From contig CM074858.1 of the NCBI GenBank assembly GCA_037501455.1, positions 80,140,501 to 80,204,500 of the forward strand: a stretch of DNA of 64,000 nucleotides. The letters run 5' to 3'. Numbering within the stretch: the stretch's first letter is position 1; every line of letters begins with the position of its first letter. Below, piece after piece: positions 36,936 to 49,131 of this stretch. A program made the position numbers and the translations under genes. The stretch is from Lantana camara. Lineage: Eukaryota > Streptophyta > Magnoliopsida > Lamiales > Verbenaceae. The notes beneath the pieces are model-generated. The model was not told the origin of the DNA. It saw nothing but the letters and a program-made list of their open reading frames with translations, and did no database searches.

Positions 36936-36970
36936 GAATCCGAGGACGGATTCTTTTAAGGGGGAGAGAT
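36936..36970 (+). promoter_or_regulatory. Pre-PPT hairpin and polypurine tract of B
   Basis: GAATCCG AGGA CGGATTC (36936-36953), then TTTTAAGGGGGAGAGAT, directly before the LTR at 36971. Confidence 0.85.
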
Positions 36971-39900
36971 TGTGACGCCCCGATATTTCGGCCGTACAAG
37001 TATGACGTATATGTTTACCAAATTGCGCTAATAAATTGTTTATAAGTGATTTATATATTTAATTTTATATATTAAATGTTAATTATTATATATATTAAGT
37101 TAATTAATATTATATATGTATATATGAATTAGTTGATATATAATTTAAATGTTATTAATGCAATATATATATGTATATATTTAATCGTTAAATTAAATAA
37201 AATTGTACATTTTATATTCTAATTTTGTTTTTTTAAATTAAAGTATACATTAATTGTGCACTCTAGTTTAATTTAATGATGTATTTAATTTTTCAATTTA
37301 TTTGAATTGTTATGGATTTTCAAATGCATCACTTATGAGTGATATAAACGTGCTTCGTTTTTATATGATTTGATACCGAAATTTCGTGTAAATTTAATAT
37401 GTCGGAGATATACGTGTCTTGAATATGAATATATGTTCGTTTCATATTTTCGGGTTCATTTGCATGAGTTTCGAATTTATTTCGATTTTTGGAATCCAAG
37501 TCGGGGGCTAACGAGTAATTAGCGCACCCTTGGTTCCGTATGTGATATCTTGAGCTCGGGAACTTGGAATCGAGTTCCGTCAACTTCGCTGAACTCGCAA
37601 CGAAAATTTGAGTTTAGTGAACCTAGCCTTATATTTTTTCAAAGTTATTTGAACCTCCGAAATTTAACCGAAAAACGAAACCGCGACAAAACTACATGTT
37701 TTACTAAAATGACCATAACTCAAACAATTCTTAACCAAATTAACCATGGTTTGATGCTATGAAACCCTAACTCAACCACCTAACCTGTTATACCATCCCT
37801 TAACCAAACCAACCCTCCCACAAACAAGAAATCTCAGCCAAAGCCACTGACTTCCAGTCATTCCCGTAACCTTGCCTTCCTTGGAGATTTTGGAGCTCAA
37901 ATCTCTTCCAACCTTCATCCAATCAACAAGGTAAGCCTAGGGTTGTAATATACATTTATTCCTGGTCATTTTGATCCTTTCATTCCCAAATTTGAGCATG
38001 TTTTCATGGATTTTCGGCTGCTTCTGTGAATAGTTAGGTTTTGAGCATTTTTGTTGATCTCCTTCGATTCTTGTTGGTTTTAGTTGATTCCAAGCTTAAA
38101 TATGATAGTTTTGACAACCTCTTCTCATTTCTGATCATTGATTACATGGTAGTTGAAGTATTCATGAGATTTCATTAATGACACTTTGAGGAAAAATTCA
38201 TGAAATAAACTCATATATCTTCATCTCACGTCTGAGCATTCTTGGGGCTGATTTGTATGCTAATTTGGAGTTGTTTTGCTGCATTTTTGATGCCCTAACT
38301 TACCTAAACATGTTGAGATAAAGGAGATCAGTTGTTGCCCTATTTTTTCATCGTTTTACCCTGTTTTGGGACTGGTTTTAGCTGTTGCTGTCTGCTGCGT
38401 TTCCTTGCCATGTTGCTGTCAATTTTAATCAGTTTTTTGGAGTTTCTTGGCCTGTTTTGCTACTGCTTTAATGGCTTTTAGTTGCTGCTTGTTGTTGTTG
38501 CATTTCCATGACCAAAAACAGGGGTAGGGCGTGCGTTTAAACTGCTGCATCATTTCTGGAATGAGCTCCCCGGGCGGGTAATTTTGTGAACAAAATCTCC
38601 CCGGGCTGGGAGATTGGATCTGTAAACTGCTGCTGCTGTTTGCTTTCCTTTTCTTCTTTGCTGCTTCGGTTTCCTTCTTCTTCCTTGTTTTGCTGCGTCT
38701 GTTCTTCCTTCATCTGTTGCAATGTGTGTGCGTGGATAGGTAATTTGTTGCTGCTGCTATCTTTATTCTTTCCTTCCTTCTTTAATCTAATTGCATGTGA
38801 TGTGTTTAATTGTTGTGTGTGCAGGTAATAGGGCTTTAAATGTTTGCATGCATGAAGTTTGTTTGTGCATGAATTGCATGCATTGTAATAAGTTAAATTG
38901 CATGAGAATTGTAATTGGTACATGTTAGTTTGCATGCATGGGGTTGTACGTGTGCATGTATGTTTTTGTATATATGTTTAGATAGTTATGCATGCATGTT
39001 TGTTTTCCTTTGAAGTGGTACGTATATATATGTATATTTATGTATATATATGTTTATATTATATTAAATATTATTTGATTTAATTGAACTATAGAATTTA
39101 ATTGTTACCTATTTCATGTTTTATTTAATTTCCGATTTTAAATTGAATGTATTTAGTTGTCTATTTTCTAATTGTAAATACGATTTAATACGTGCTATGA
39201 TCATATTTGAAATTCTTTGATTGAATTGATATGAAATGTGAATTTATGAATTCGAATGAAAGTGAACGAATGATTGAATGACTTGTTTATATGTCTTAAA
39301 TTCCTTAATAGTGCACATGAACATTTTCATGACATAATCTTATCTTTTAAACATTCATATCATGATCATTACATTGCGGAGCGTATTATATGGTCATATT
39401 GAGTCTCACTTCACATTTCTTGCACAGATTTTCATTCCGTTGGAGACGAGGCCGGTCAGTGAGGCTCGTGTGTTCTCCTTTTTGCCGTTTAAGGTGGGTT
39501 TCTCTTCTATTTAGATAAATGGCCATATATACTCCTAATGTGTAAAGATTTCAGCCAAAAGTATATATATATAGATAGAGACGTTTTCAAGGGTCAATGA
39601 TTTTAAAAAGTAAAGCCTTTCTTTTATGAACCTACCAAATGTTTTGGCGAGAAAAGAACGAATGTTATGCACAGAATGGGCCCAGGGACTTTGTGTGAGT
39701 GCTGACCCGAGGAGGCATGGGCTCACGGTGAACCCTCACACTAGTCCGACCAATGAATAGCGTAACCGGACCTTGTTAGGAGTTAGCGAGGAATGGACGC
39801 TGAGTGTCATCTGGGGAGTCATGTTCCCCTTTTGGTCAATGAATGGGTGGTCGGGCCTTGCAAACCCACCACCAACCCGGAGGAAGAAGGTGGAAATGTT

Positions 39901-40598
39901 ATTGAATGTGCACGAAAGAATGTTATGCATGAAAAGAAAGAATGAATGAATGTTAATGAACTACACAAGGTGTTGGTTGGAGATAATGCACGCCCACCCG
40001 CCGGGCCAATAATGACCTAATGTAAATGAATCGCTATAATCCCTTTTGATGATTTTCTATTCACCCACTTGGGAAATTCTCTAAAAACCTCACTTGGGAT
40101 ATAGCTTGCATGTGACTGTTTAAATATCGTCGTATATTATATTTATGCCCTGTTTTTATACCCACCAGTCCCTTTTGGACTGAACCCATTTGGTTTTCAG
40201 TTGTTTTATGCAGGTGTCGGGAGCTAGGCGGGAATTCGAGTCATAGGTCTTGCATTCGCTTTTAGCTCTTGTATTTTGGTCTTACACTTGCATACTCTTA
40301 CATTTGATTGTTGTATATGACTATTGATGTAGAGCGTACATGTTTTAGCCGTGACGGCATGTGAATGATGCTATGACTTATTTTTAATCAGCTTTAATGC
40401 TCATTGTATATACTATGATCAGTTATTGCTTTCGCGTTAATGTTTACTCTGATTTTATGGTTCAAGGGTTAGTCCCGCCTAGCATAGTGTGTGTGTTTGT
40501 CCCCGTTCACCGTGATTTAGCTCGAGTATGGATCGTCCATTTCATATTCGGGTCGGGTCTCGGTGCGGGGATGTGGTACCTTGCGCTTGGGTGCTACA
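36971..40598 (+). repeat. 3' LTR of B
   Basis: TGTGACGCCCCGATATTTCGG to GGGTGCTACA, 3628 bp, uninterrupted. Twin stem-loops 37491-37537 and 37559-37578, palindromes 38566-38612, AGTCC CTTTT GGACT hairpin 40167-40181. Confidence 0.92.
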
Positions 40599-40603
40599 TA
40601 CGC

Positions 40604-41025
40604 ATGCAAGTCATAAATCCCGAGCAAAGGTTTATGTAAAGTTAGTTCCCATGAAGGGCAAGAAAATAACTAATCAATGCTCGGACTTTACAACTAATTC
40701 ATATTATATTCTTTAAGTTCATAATTCGTACATAAACATTAAGGCTCGGCGAGTGAGCGTGCATTATCTCCAACCAAACTCTGACCGTGTACAACAAATA
40801 TCAATAATATATTGAATACGTGATCATGCAATATCTTATAATACATGCAAGCCATATAACACAAGACATAGTAGTTTAAGCGATCCGTTTACCGGCCTTC
40901 CCGCACGGTGCATGACAATCATAACATAAACATAATCATAAGATAAGTTCCAACCTTCTTCCTCCGAGTGGTGGACGGGCTTGCAAGACTCGGCCACCTC
41001 ATGCATTGACCCAGGGGGGTACATG
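40604..41025 (-). repeat. Left LTR of C, middle segment
   Basis: Resumes after B and stops at the D insertion. ACATG (41021-41025) is D's target duplication. It aligns with 54149-54573 of the right LTR. Confidence 0.9.
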
Positions 41026-41966
41026 TGTAACGCCCCTATTTCAGGTACGCACGACACGTGTGATTTTTCGAGAGTTAGGATTTATTTAATCCTTTCGTTT
41101 ATTAAATTCCTACATTTTATGATAAATTATATAAATTATCATTCAATATGATTATGTGAAATATGTATCACTCTGAATATTACGACATGAATTGGATTCA
41201 TTTGTTACACGAATCAATTGCCAAAAATGATTTAATTGCTTAATTGCCCTTAATCGATCGTTTATTTAAATTGGTGGACTAAATTGCATGAAAATGGTTT
41301 GGACCAAATTGATCAATTTCCAAACTTGGCATACCTAATTGCATGACTTGTATACTTGGAGGATTTAGTTGCAAATAGCATATTTCCCTTGATATATTAC
41401 AGTATATGCATTCCTTCTACATACTTCATTTTATTTCATCATATACACACACCCATATTTGCTCTCCTTCCACCGAGCCAAAACCTTCAAGAAGGGAGGA
41501 GGAAATTTCATGAATTCAAGCTACGTTTCAAGGAAATTCCATGCTTTAGGAGCTCAATCATCTAATTTCATCATCTTCTTCCTTCTATTTTTCATTCAAG
41601 GTATAAATATGAGTTTATATGATTTCTTGAAATTTATATACAAAGCTAGGGTTATGATTTCCATGTAATAGCATGTTTATATGATGTTAAGATTATAATT
41701 CTAAGCTTTAGACTTGAAACTCATGCATAAATCTTGAGAATTATGGAATTATATTTTAATTTGATATTTGAGCTTGAAGGGATAATTGTGATGATCAAGG
41801 CATGAAACATGTATTTATGTTGGGTTTTATTACACTTTAGGTATATATACATGTTTTCTTTCATGAATTATAACATAAGGGATTGAGTTATGTGAGATTT
41901 GTTGAGGTTGGAGGGGTGTTCGTGTTTCTCCTGTTTTGCTGCTCTGTTTCTGCAGCTTCTGTAAAA

Positions 41967-42164
41967 CGGGAACAGCCCTTCCCGTTCCCTTTGTAATTGG
42001 GAACGGCCCTTCCCATAGTTTGAACAATGTGCATGGCGGCGAGGACGGGAACGACCGTTCCCACTTTGGTTTGCAAGCCGAAACGGCCGTTCCCATCTTC
42101 GGGGAGCCCGACAGGCGGGAACGGCCATTCCCACTTTGAACTAAAACCTGGAACGGCCGTTCCC
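41967..42164 (+). repeat. Palindrome cluster in LTR D (GGGAACGGCCGTTCCC-type, six copies)
   Basis: Copies at 41967-41984, 41999-42014, 42046-42062, 42079-42094, 42116-42132 and 42150-42164. Same palindrome type and copy number as in A, although the surrounding LTR backbone is strongly diverged. Confidence 0.85.
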
Positions 42165-42569
42165 AGCCCTCTGGAAGTGCAGAAAGTTTCTGCATAAAAA
42201 TGTAATTTTGGAATTTAATTCCAATGCCTTAATTGATCCCAACATGATATTACATGATCAATTTCATGTCATAATATGAATATATCATGCTACATTCGTG
42301 AATACATATCATCTCGTTGTATAAGTTAAGTCGTGCGTCCTATTTGGTAACATTGATGAGTTATTGTCTCACGAGTACACCATGTCCTGTTTCTTGTCCA
42401 GTTATTCTCCCGGGGCGGAGATTGTGATCAACAGAGCATGTTCACGCATCCATGAGTCATCGTGTCGCCTGTCAGGTGAGGTTTAATTGCTAGTTACTTA
42501 GAACCTGTATCACCTTATGTGACTTTTGAGCCAAGATGATATAAACATATAATGATAAGTGTTTCTAAA

Positions 42570-42735
42570 CTATCAAGTCGTGTTCTTTAATAGCAAACCG
42601 TGTTCCTTGAAAGCAAGTCATGTTCATGACAAGCAAGTCGTGCACCGTGTTACAAGCAAGTCGTGTATCGTGTTACAAGCAAGCCATGTATCGTGTTATC
42701 GTGTTACCGTGATCGTGTTTGGCAAACGATCGTGT
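42570..42735 (+). repeat. Degenerate tandem repeat in LTR D
   Basis: About six irregular copies of a 20-25 bp unit built on AAGCAAGTCGTG(T)ATCGTGTTAC. Confidence 0.7.
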
Positions 42736-44032
42736 ATCGTGTATTATGGGCCCGAGGGTGAGTGTTTGAGCCAACCGGGAAAGCATAGGGCTGACGGGTA
42801 ACTCACACACCTCTCTCAAACCGTGGGGATACCCCCTGAATCCACCAGGAGGTTTGGTGGAGGAAGGAGTCCCGTACGTGGGAGTCATGTTCCCGACGTG
42901 CAACGTGATATCGTGGGTGGTTCGGGCCTTGCAAACCCACCACCATTGAAGAAAGGAGAATTTCGTGTTATTGATCGTGTGCACTATAATGACTTGCATG
43001 ATAACTTAATTAAATAAAAGTGCAACCCTTGTTCACCGTCGAGGTTGGTTGGAGATCGTGCACGCCCCTCGCCAGGGCCACTGATTGTTATAATAAACGT
43101 GATTATTGTGTTAAACTTGATAGTTGTAATCTCGGGCGAGTTCTATGTTATTCTTGCTCTTATATTATTTTAGTTACAAAACCTTACCCCGAGGTTATAA
43201 CCTGCATGTTGTTTGCGCTAATATGTATGCCCCTCACTCAGTCTTCCATAGACTGATGCCTCCACCTTTCAGGTTCTTGCAGGTGCACGATAGGCGGGAG
43301 TCGAGTCGTGTCAAGTCCAGTCCATGTAGTCGAGTCAATCACGGTGCATATTGTTTATCGTTGTTTAGAGCTGTTATTATAGTTAATTGTATTTGTATTC
43401 AAAGATGATAATGTATTGATATGTGAAACTAGAACATATGTTACTTGGTGAGCGAGAAACATCATGACATGTTTAATAATTATATTTGATAGTGAATAGT
43501 TTATGCTTCCACTTTCACTGGTTGCATGTATACATTAATCCCGCCTGGCTTGTCGTGTATTGCATTATCACCCGTTCGCTATAGGTTAGTTCATGTACGG
43601 ATTGTCCGTTTCGTATGTGGATTGACCTATAGTGCGGGGGTGTGGCACCTCCACGTGTAAGGGGTGCTACATCTAAGGTGGTATCAGAGCCCGGTTGCAA
43701 AACCGAGGTTCTCGTGTCGTGTCGTGTCGTGTCGAGTCTAGGTCGAACGGCGTAGGAAATTATTTGATAATTTATGTAGTGCATTATTCTTGTCATTAAT
43801 TGCTCACTAAATGACTTTATGCGTCGTGAAATTCCTGTGATCAACGTGTCTCGTGAATCTTGTGAAATTAGTTGCTATATTTGGCATCCGGAATTGTTTT
43901 TAAGTGTGACACGTGCATTGACATCTTAACCGGCATGTATAATTTAGTGCTTCTTGTTAGCGAATAGTCATCCAGACTTGCTAAATCAAGTCAAGTGTGA
44001 ACACTTGGATATCCACTTCGAGCTTCGGAAGG

Positions 44033-44076
44033 CTTAAGAAAGAAAATTTTTATTTTCTTTCTTAAGGGGGAGAGAC
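44033..44076 (+). promoter_or_regulatory. 15-bp perfect hairpin fused to an internal polypurine tract (D)
   Basis: CTTAAGAAAGAAAAT (44033-44047), loop TTTT, ATTTTCTTTCTTAAG (44052-44066). The right arm ends in the AAG of TTAAGGGGGAGAGA. The layout copies the hairpin-plus-tract order found just before the LTRs of A, B, C, F and J. Confidence 0.75.
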
Positions 44077-44237
44077 GTCTAAGGAACTAATTTAAAGAAT
44101 CAAGTGTCAACCGCACTACCACAATGAAGAATTTCAATCCACGGTGAACGGTACCCTTGAACATGCATATCACGTGCATCATATATTTCATTATTGTTAC
44201 CCTTAATCTCTTGTTAGCTGGTTTTAATTTGTTAGTC

Positions 44238-44313
44238 AAGAGACGGGGTTCTCTTGGTTTTTGTGAGAGAGACGGGGTTCTCTCGTTGTTTGTTAGAGAG
44301 ATGGGGCACTCTC
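44238..44313 (+). repeat. Hairpin array of D (three copies)
   Basis: CAAGAGA CGGGGT TCTCTTG (7-bp stem), GAGAGA CGGGGT TCTCTC, and a degenerate GAGAG ATGGGGCA CTCTC. Same loop as in B and C. Confidence 0.8.
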
Positions 44314-44435
44314 ATTTTATTTGGCAATTTGTTCTAGTGAAAGGTTAGTTCATGTACGGATTGTCCGTTTCGTATGTGGATTGACCTATAGTGCGGGGGT
44401 GTGGCACCTCCACGTGTAAGGGGTGCTACAACATG

Positions 44436-46560
44436 AATCCCCCAAGGGCGCTCAGCTACCATTCCATGCTAATCTCCTAGCGAGGTCCGGTCTCTGTTAA
44501 ATGGTTGGGATTAGTACATGGGATCACCGTCGGCCCTTGCCTCCCCGCATAGCCACATGTACTAGATCCTAGGTCCGTGAAATCATTCATGTTCTCGCCA
44601 AAACATTCCAATTCATGAAAACATAACATATTCCATAATTCTTGAGAAAAGGTTTACTCGATATAAATTTACTCGATGACTCCACTTTGAAAATAACATA
44701 TATATATACATAAGGTTTTCGATAAAACTTGTCACATACGGGTTGTAGGGTTTGATACATAACTAGAAAGAAAACATCCTCACCTGCAAAACCACGAGAC
44801 AAAGAACAAGCATAATATGGTGCCTATTCGATCTGGAAGTCTCCGCCCTGGAGATGAACTGTACAAGCAAGAGAATAATGTGTACTCGTGAGAAATGACT
44901 CAATATGAAACCAATTAGGATGCACGACATTGACATGAGATGTTCATGAAGTGATATGGAAAGATTCAATATGCAATCGATCATAAAATGTCATGAATTG
45001 ATGTGATCGTGCTCATGTACATAATTAATTCCATTAAGGCACATAAATGATTAAATCATTCAATAGGCATGTATACAATGCATGTAAGTCACACAAGAGG
45101 TTGAGGAGGTGAAAGGAAAGTCATATAACGGTTTTTGGCAAAGTTTAGCAAAAGTTAGGAAAAGTTGACAATTTTCGAAAATGAACAAGCTGAAGGAAAA
45201 TGGGAATATCTTGAGTTCTAGAAATTAGAGTTAAGTTTTCTTGTTGGGTAAGAAACTAGACACATATAGATTTCCAAGGATATATGGCACGAATCATGGT
45301 TCAAAACGAGGTGAAAATGGAATAGACCCGAAGTTGAATGAATGCAGATTTCCGAGGAAGTGGTGATACCAAAAAGGATTTATTATAACTCACAATAGAG
45401 AATGGATAAAGAGGTGATTCCAATTGGATAATATTCTAGACTTCACGAGGTTTCCATAGGTTTAAAAATCAGGTCAATCGGAGTTCGTATGAGGGAGAAC
45501 GAAGTAAAAAAAAAACTCGGATCCACGGCCGTGGGTCAAAAATCCACGCCCGTGGGAAGACTTCCGAGTCTCTGGACACAAATCCACGGCCGTTGGAGAA
45601 AATCCACGCCCGTGGATACCTTCTCCAGCAGCAAACCGAATTAAAAATAGGGCAAGGCACTCGTGGCTTCCTCCCAAAGTTCAAACACAACCAAAACTCA
45701 ATCCAAATCGCTTAAAACATGCAATATATCATGTAGGAGCATTAAATACAAGTTTAGAACAACTTAAAACACATTAATTCACAAACCCACATCAAAATTC
45801 ACATATATACATACATATATACATACACAATTACATACACATATTCTTGCTCTAAGAATTCCAACAAGTAAGCATAGAATTCATAGATTATCATGTATTC
45901 ATGCATATTTACACAAGAATTCAAGTTATAAGGCAAAGATCACCAAACCCTATCTTATTTAACATATATACAAAATCCACATAATACCTTGGAAGAAAGG
46001 AGGAGGAGAAGAAGATGGTGAAAGCTTGAGTTCTTATCTTGAATGGAGAAGAATGAAGCTTGAATCCCTTGCCTTTCTTGGTTGATGATGGATCGTTGAT
46101 GGGGGAGAGAGATTGGAGGGTTTGGAAGCTTTGTGTGTTGAGAGAAGAAATGAAGAAGAAGAATGAGAAGAAAGGGGGGTTGGATCGTGTATTTAGGGAG
46201 AAGAAAGGAGGGAATTTGTACTTTGGTCCTTTGAGAGTTTAAGTGATTCGATTAGGCCCCAAGGTTTGGTAGGTGATCAATTGGGGTCCAAATTAAAGTT
46301 CGATTGAGTCCAAGGATTTCATATCAGATCAAATAGGTGCATAATCAAAACAAAAAACATTAATTACCAAGGATACATATTAAAACAAGTTTAAGTAACA
46401 AACTCAATTAAATCACATAAATCACATAGTAGTAATTAATTCACGAAATTATTTAATTAACAGTCACTTAACAATTAAAACATAAATAAAATCATATAAC
46501 ACTCGGTCTAATCCCACTCGTGAGGTCATACCTGACTTGTCAAGAAATCGGGGCGTTACA
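44436..46560 (-). repeat. Left LTR of C, inner segment
   Basis: Runs to the LTR start at 46560 (minus strand TGTAACGCCCCGATTTCTTG). Palindrome cluster 45523-45615. The AT-rich, A-biased second half has no gene. Confidence 0.9.
45523..45615 (-). repeat. Palindrome cluster in left LTR of C (CCACGGCCGTGG-type, four copies)
   Basis: Copies at 45523-45534, 45544-45555, 45584-45596 (one extra base) and 45604-45615, alternating GGCC and GCCC centres. Right LTR copies lie within 55677-55769. Confidence 0.85.
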
Positions 46561-46595
46561 ACCTCTCCCCTTAAGAGGACCTGGTCCCCAGGTCC
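46561..46595 (-). promoter_or_regulatory. Pre-PPT hairpin and polypurine tract of C
   Basis: On the plus strand: tract complement ACCTCTCCCCTTAA (46561-46574), then GGACCTGG TCC CCAGGTCC (46577-46595), an 8-bp perfect stem. Three pairs differ from the A and B hairpins and all remain complementary. Confidence 0.85.
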
Positions 46596-46781
46596 ACCAC
46601 CTTGATTTCTGAACTCTGCATAAACTTTCTCGTGTTCATCCCATACGGGTTAGCAACTCCCCGTCAGGAATTAGTTCGGAAGAGGTCTTCAAGTAACAAC
46701 GGGTCTTCAATCGCTGTTAAATCACGACCCTCAACTCACCGAAGCCTAAGCACTCGGAAGTCTAAACAAGTAGCAGGAAAT

Positions 46782-46856
46782 GAAAGAACCCCGTCTTTCG
46801 AACAATAAGGAGAGTGCCCCGTCTCTTACAAATAACAAGAGAGAACCCCGTCTCTC
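46782..46856 (-). repeat. Hairpin array of C (three copies)
   Basis: On the plus strand: GAAAGA ACCCCG TCTTTC (46782-46799), GGAGAGTGCCCCGTCTCTT (46810-46826) and GAGAGA ACCCCG TCTCTC (46839-46856). The first copy replaces one G-C pair with A-T on both arms relative to the third. Confidence 0.8.
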
Positions 46857-49131
46857 GAACAACAACACAACAACCAAGAGAAAAGATAAATGAACAATCA
46901 CGTGTATATCACACAGGAGACAGGTACAAAATATCAAGAAAATCAAGTATCGTTCATATAAGAGCAGCTAACATATCAAGCGATCAAAGCACACATAGTA
47001 TCATGAAATTGTTCAAATTAAAGTTACATGTATGTATATGCTATGAATGTTTGGTGTACCGTTCACCGTAGTAACGGGAATAAGGTTGGTGACCTTGTAA
47101 CACTACTGGATGGTTTGATCTCTAGCAATCGGTTAAAGTAGTAGCTTAATCCCCTGGTAGTCCAATTCTCGAGGATTATTTTCACTCTTCTATTTTAATC
47201 CCCTTCAACGTCTTGAGTGTGTGCTTGACCTTGACCCAATCAACTTGCTTTTCATATAAATCATATTCAATGATCTTGAATGTTCAAATCAAGATTCCAG
47301 CCCTTGAAATACCCCAGGCGCACCACGGAGAAACGACTGATGAGCTGAAGATCCATCTTGTTCATGTTATGTCTTTCCCATAGATATCTCACCTTCAAGG
47401 CTATGTTGAATTGACTCTCACAGTTACTCCTTGTGGAATGTAATGATTCAATTTGACTTTCCTTACTCGGTGTTCTCTTTGTTATCCTTTGAATTCCCAT
47501 CATTCTCAACCTTGAGACATGTCACCCATATTTCACTCCATTCAATTCTTGGGGAGATTAAATTCATCCGTGTCCCTTGACAAGAATCGACGGTATTGTT
47601 TCTCTAACCATCGATCATTCTTCGCCTGGTCTTAACGATTAAGTCTTAAACATCTCTTCTTGCTTGGAGCATAGCTTTTCCTTTATATGCTTTGGGGTTC
47701 TAATCTCCTCGATCTTGGAGTTCATCGAATGCTAAAGTCTTCCAGCTTATTCCTTACCGCTTTTGTAAGGTCACGTAACTTGCTAAATCTTGCATATCCA
47801 TTGTACTTACTAGAAGTAATTTTCGTGGCTCAATCGGGAGCTTAAGTTTACTTCTTCTTCGTGCTCTCCCCCTTAAAATTCTCTTCTTCAATTTGTTGAA
47901 CTTGATCCACTACTCTTTAATCAAAATTTTCAACTTCTTTAAGAATTATCCTCCAGCTCAATTTCCTAACTCTTCAAAACTTTCGTTGCATCCTTGTCTA
48001 TTTTGTAACTAAGATTCCTTTTCTTTCTTGATTAAAATTCGACTTATTTTGATATAGCATGCGGAGAGTAGAGTAGAGAAGACTCCTATCAAGAAAACAC
48101 TAAGCTATGCATGTTGGGTAAGAATGCTCGATGCATGTCACACATCTCCAACAATTCAAGGTATGCAACACATTTAGGCAATTATATCAATGAAACACAA
48201 TGTAAGGAAATTATGTAATTAACACAGTGGATGATGCACGTGCCATGAATGCAAGTACCTTCCACCGTAGAGATAATCTTTAGTCCGACACCTTATCCCT
48301 TACTCTCAAATTTGTTGATCTTTATTTGTTTAATCACGGCCTTTTGGATTTCCTTAGCTCTCTTGTATAAGGAAGTATGTTCCCCCGGTCCGAGATATTG
48401 TTTGATCCCAAATTCTATATCCATGGAACCGCTCTCTTGATTCTTTCCCAAATCTAATTCTAATTATTAAGATCTTCTCCATGGTCATTACCTTAGTCGA
48501 AGTTGTTTTGCTCCATCCTTTGCGAGTTCTTATGGGAAAATGAACTCTCATCCTCCATGATTAAGTAGTCCTATTTCTTTCACTTCGATCTAAATACCGA
48601 ACTTAAATGTCAACTTGGGTATCTTGACCTCCCATGGCTTCCAAATTCTTCAAAGTTCCTTTTTTGACTTACGCGTCTCCATGGTCTGAAATTTCGTGAT
48701 TCTTGAATCTAAATTCTTCTTGATCAAAGTCCTTTTTGACTTATCTCTTATGAGCTCAAATTGATTGAATGACTCGTCCTCCCATGGTTTACACTTAAGA
48801 ACATAATTTCCTTCCAAAAGCTCTTTGCCTTACTTTATCGTTTTCCTTTCGTTGCTCTATATCTTCTATAAGGTTATATTCACCCCGTTGACTAGTTTCT
48901 CTAACTCTTCCAAATTCAAATTTCATATCACCCGAAATCCAGAGTATCTCAATTCCCTTTTCTTTTCCTCTTTCCGAACTTAACTCCTAAGAACTTGACC
49001 TATTCGAAAACTCTTCCTTGATGGCCTTTATTGCTTATTTCTCGACAATCGATTTTACTTCGAGTCCTCTTGATTATCATCACCTCTTCGTTGATCCGAA
49101 CCACCAACTAAAGTACCTTCAAGGTTTTCCT

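Larger units (their letters stand above)
33676..36970 (+). other. Internal domain of B: non-coding, with conserved boxes
   Basis: The primer-binding site TGGTATCAGAGC is at 33684-33695. The leader to about 33930 is non-coding. A region homologous to the 104-codon frame of C (about 33951-34260) is broken by stops here. From there to about 34990 it resembles C's internal sequence in the opposite orientation. No gag, RT or integrase motif was found in any frame. Conserved boxes are at 35023-35044, 35143-35181, 35552-35567 and 36511-36527, and hairpins at 36778-36911 and 36936-36953. This fits a large retrotransposon derivative that needed proteins from another element. Confidence 0.8.
19789..40598 (+). 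mobile_element. Element B: pol-less LTR retrotransposon, host of A
   Basis: The 5' LTR is 19789-22495 plus 32630-33675, interrupted by A. The internal domain is 33676-36970 and the 3' LTR is 36971-40598. The target duplication is TGCGC (19784-19788) versus TACGC (40599-40603), one substitution. The 5' LTR without A is 3753 bp against 3628 bp; a 122-bp tandem duplication explains nearly all the difference. The internal region has no recognisable gag or pol and is homologous to that of C. Confidence 0.9.
41026..43671 (+). repeat. 5' LTR of D
   Basis: TGTAACGCCCCTATTTCAGG to GGGTGCTACA. Palindrome cluster 41967-42164, tandem AAGCAAGTCGTG repeats 42570-42735, hairpin CAGTCT TCCAT AGACTG 43239-43255. 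Confidence 0.9.
43672..44341 (+). other. Remaining internal domain of D
   Basis: Primer-binding site TGGTATCAGAGC at 43679-43690, box 2 at 43904-43940, a perfect 15-bp hairpin at 44033-44066 running into an internal polypurine tract, box 4 at 44139-44155, and three loop-conserved hairpins (44238-44257, 44267-44284, 44296-44313). No protein-coding frame is recognisable. Confidence 0.8.
41026..44430 (+). mobile_element. Element D: pol-less LTR element with large 3' deletion
   Basis: 5' LTR 41026-43671 (2646 bp), internal 43672-44341 and only the last 89 bp of the 3' LTR (44342-44430). Perfect ACATG duplications at 41021-41025 and 44431-44435. The 89-bp terminal piece appears identical to 43583-43671. 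The target duplication survives at both ends, so the loss happened inside the element after insertion. Confidence 0.9.

Noticed and set aside
42570..42735. Short spaced repeats that might suggest a CRISPR array
   Set aside because: Units are irregular, adjacent and inside a plant LTR; no unique spacers.
46060..46242. 60-codon frame repeated at 56211-56393
   Set aside because: It is the same LTR segment of C present twice; low-complexity Lys/Glu-rich reading without support.
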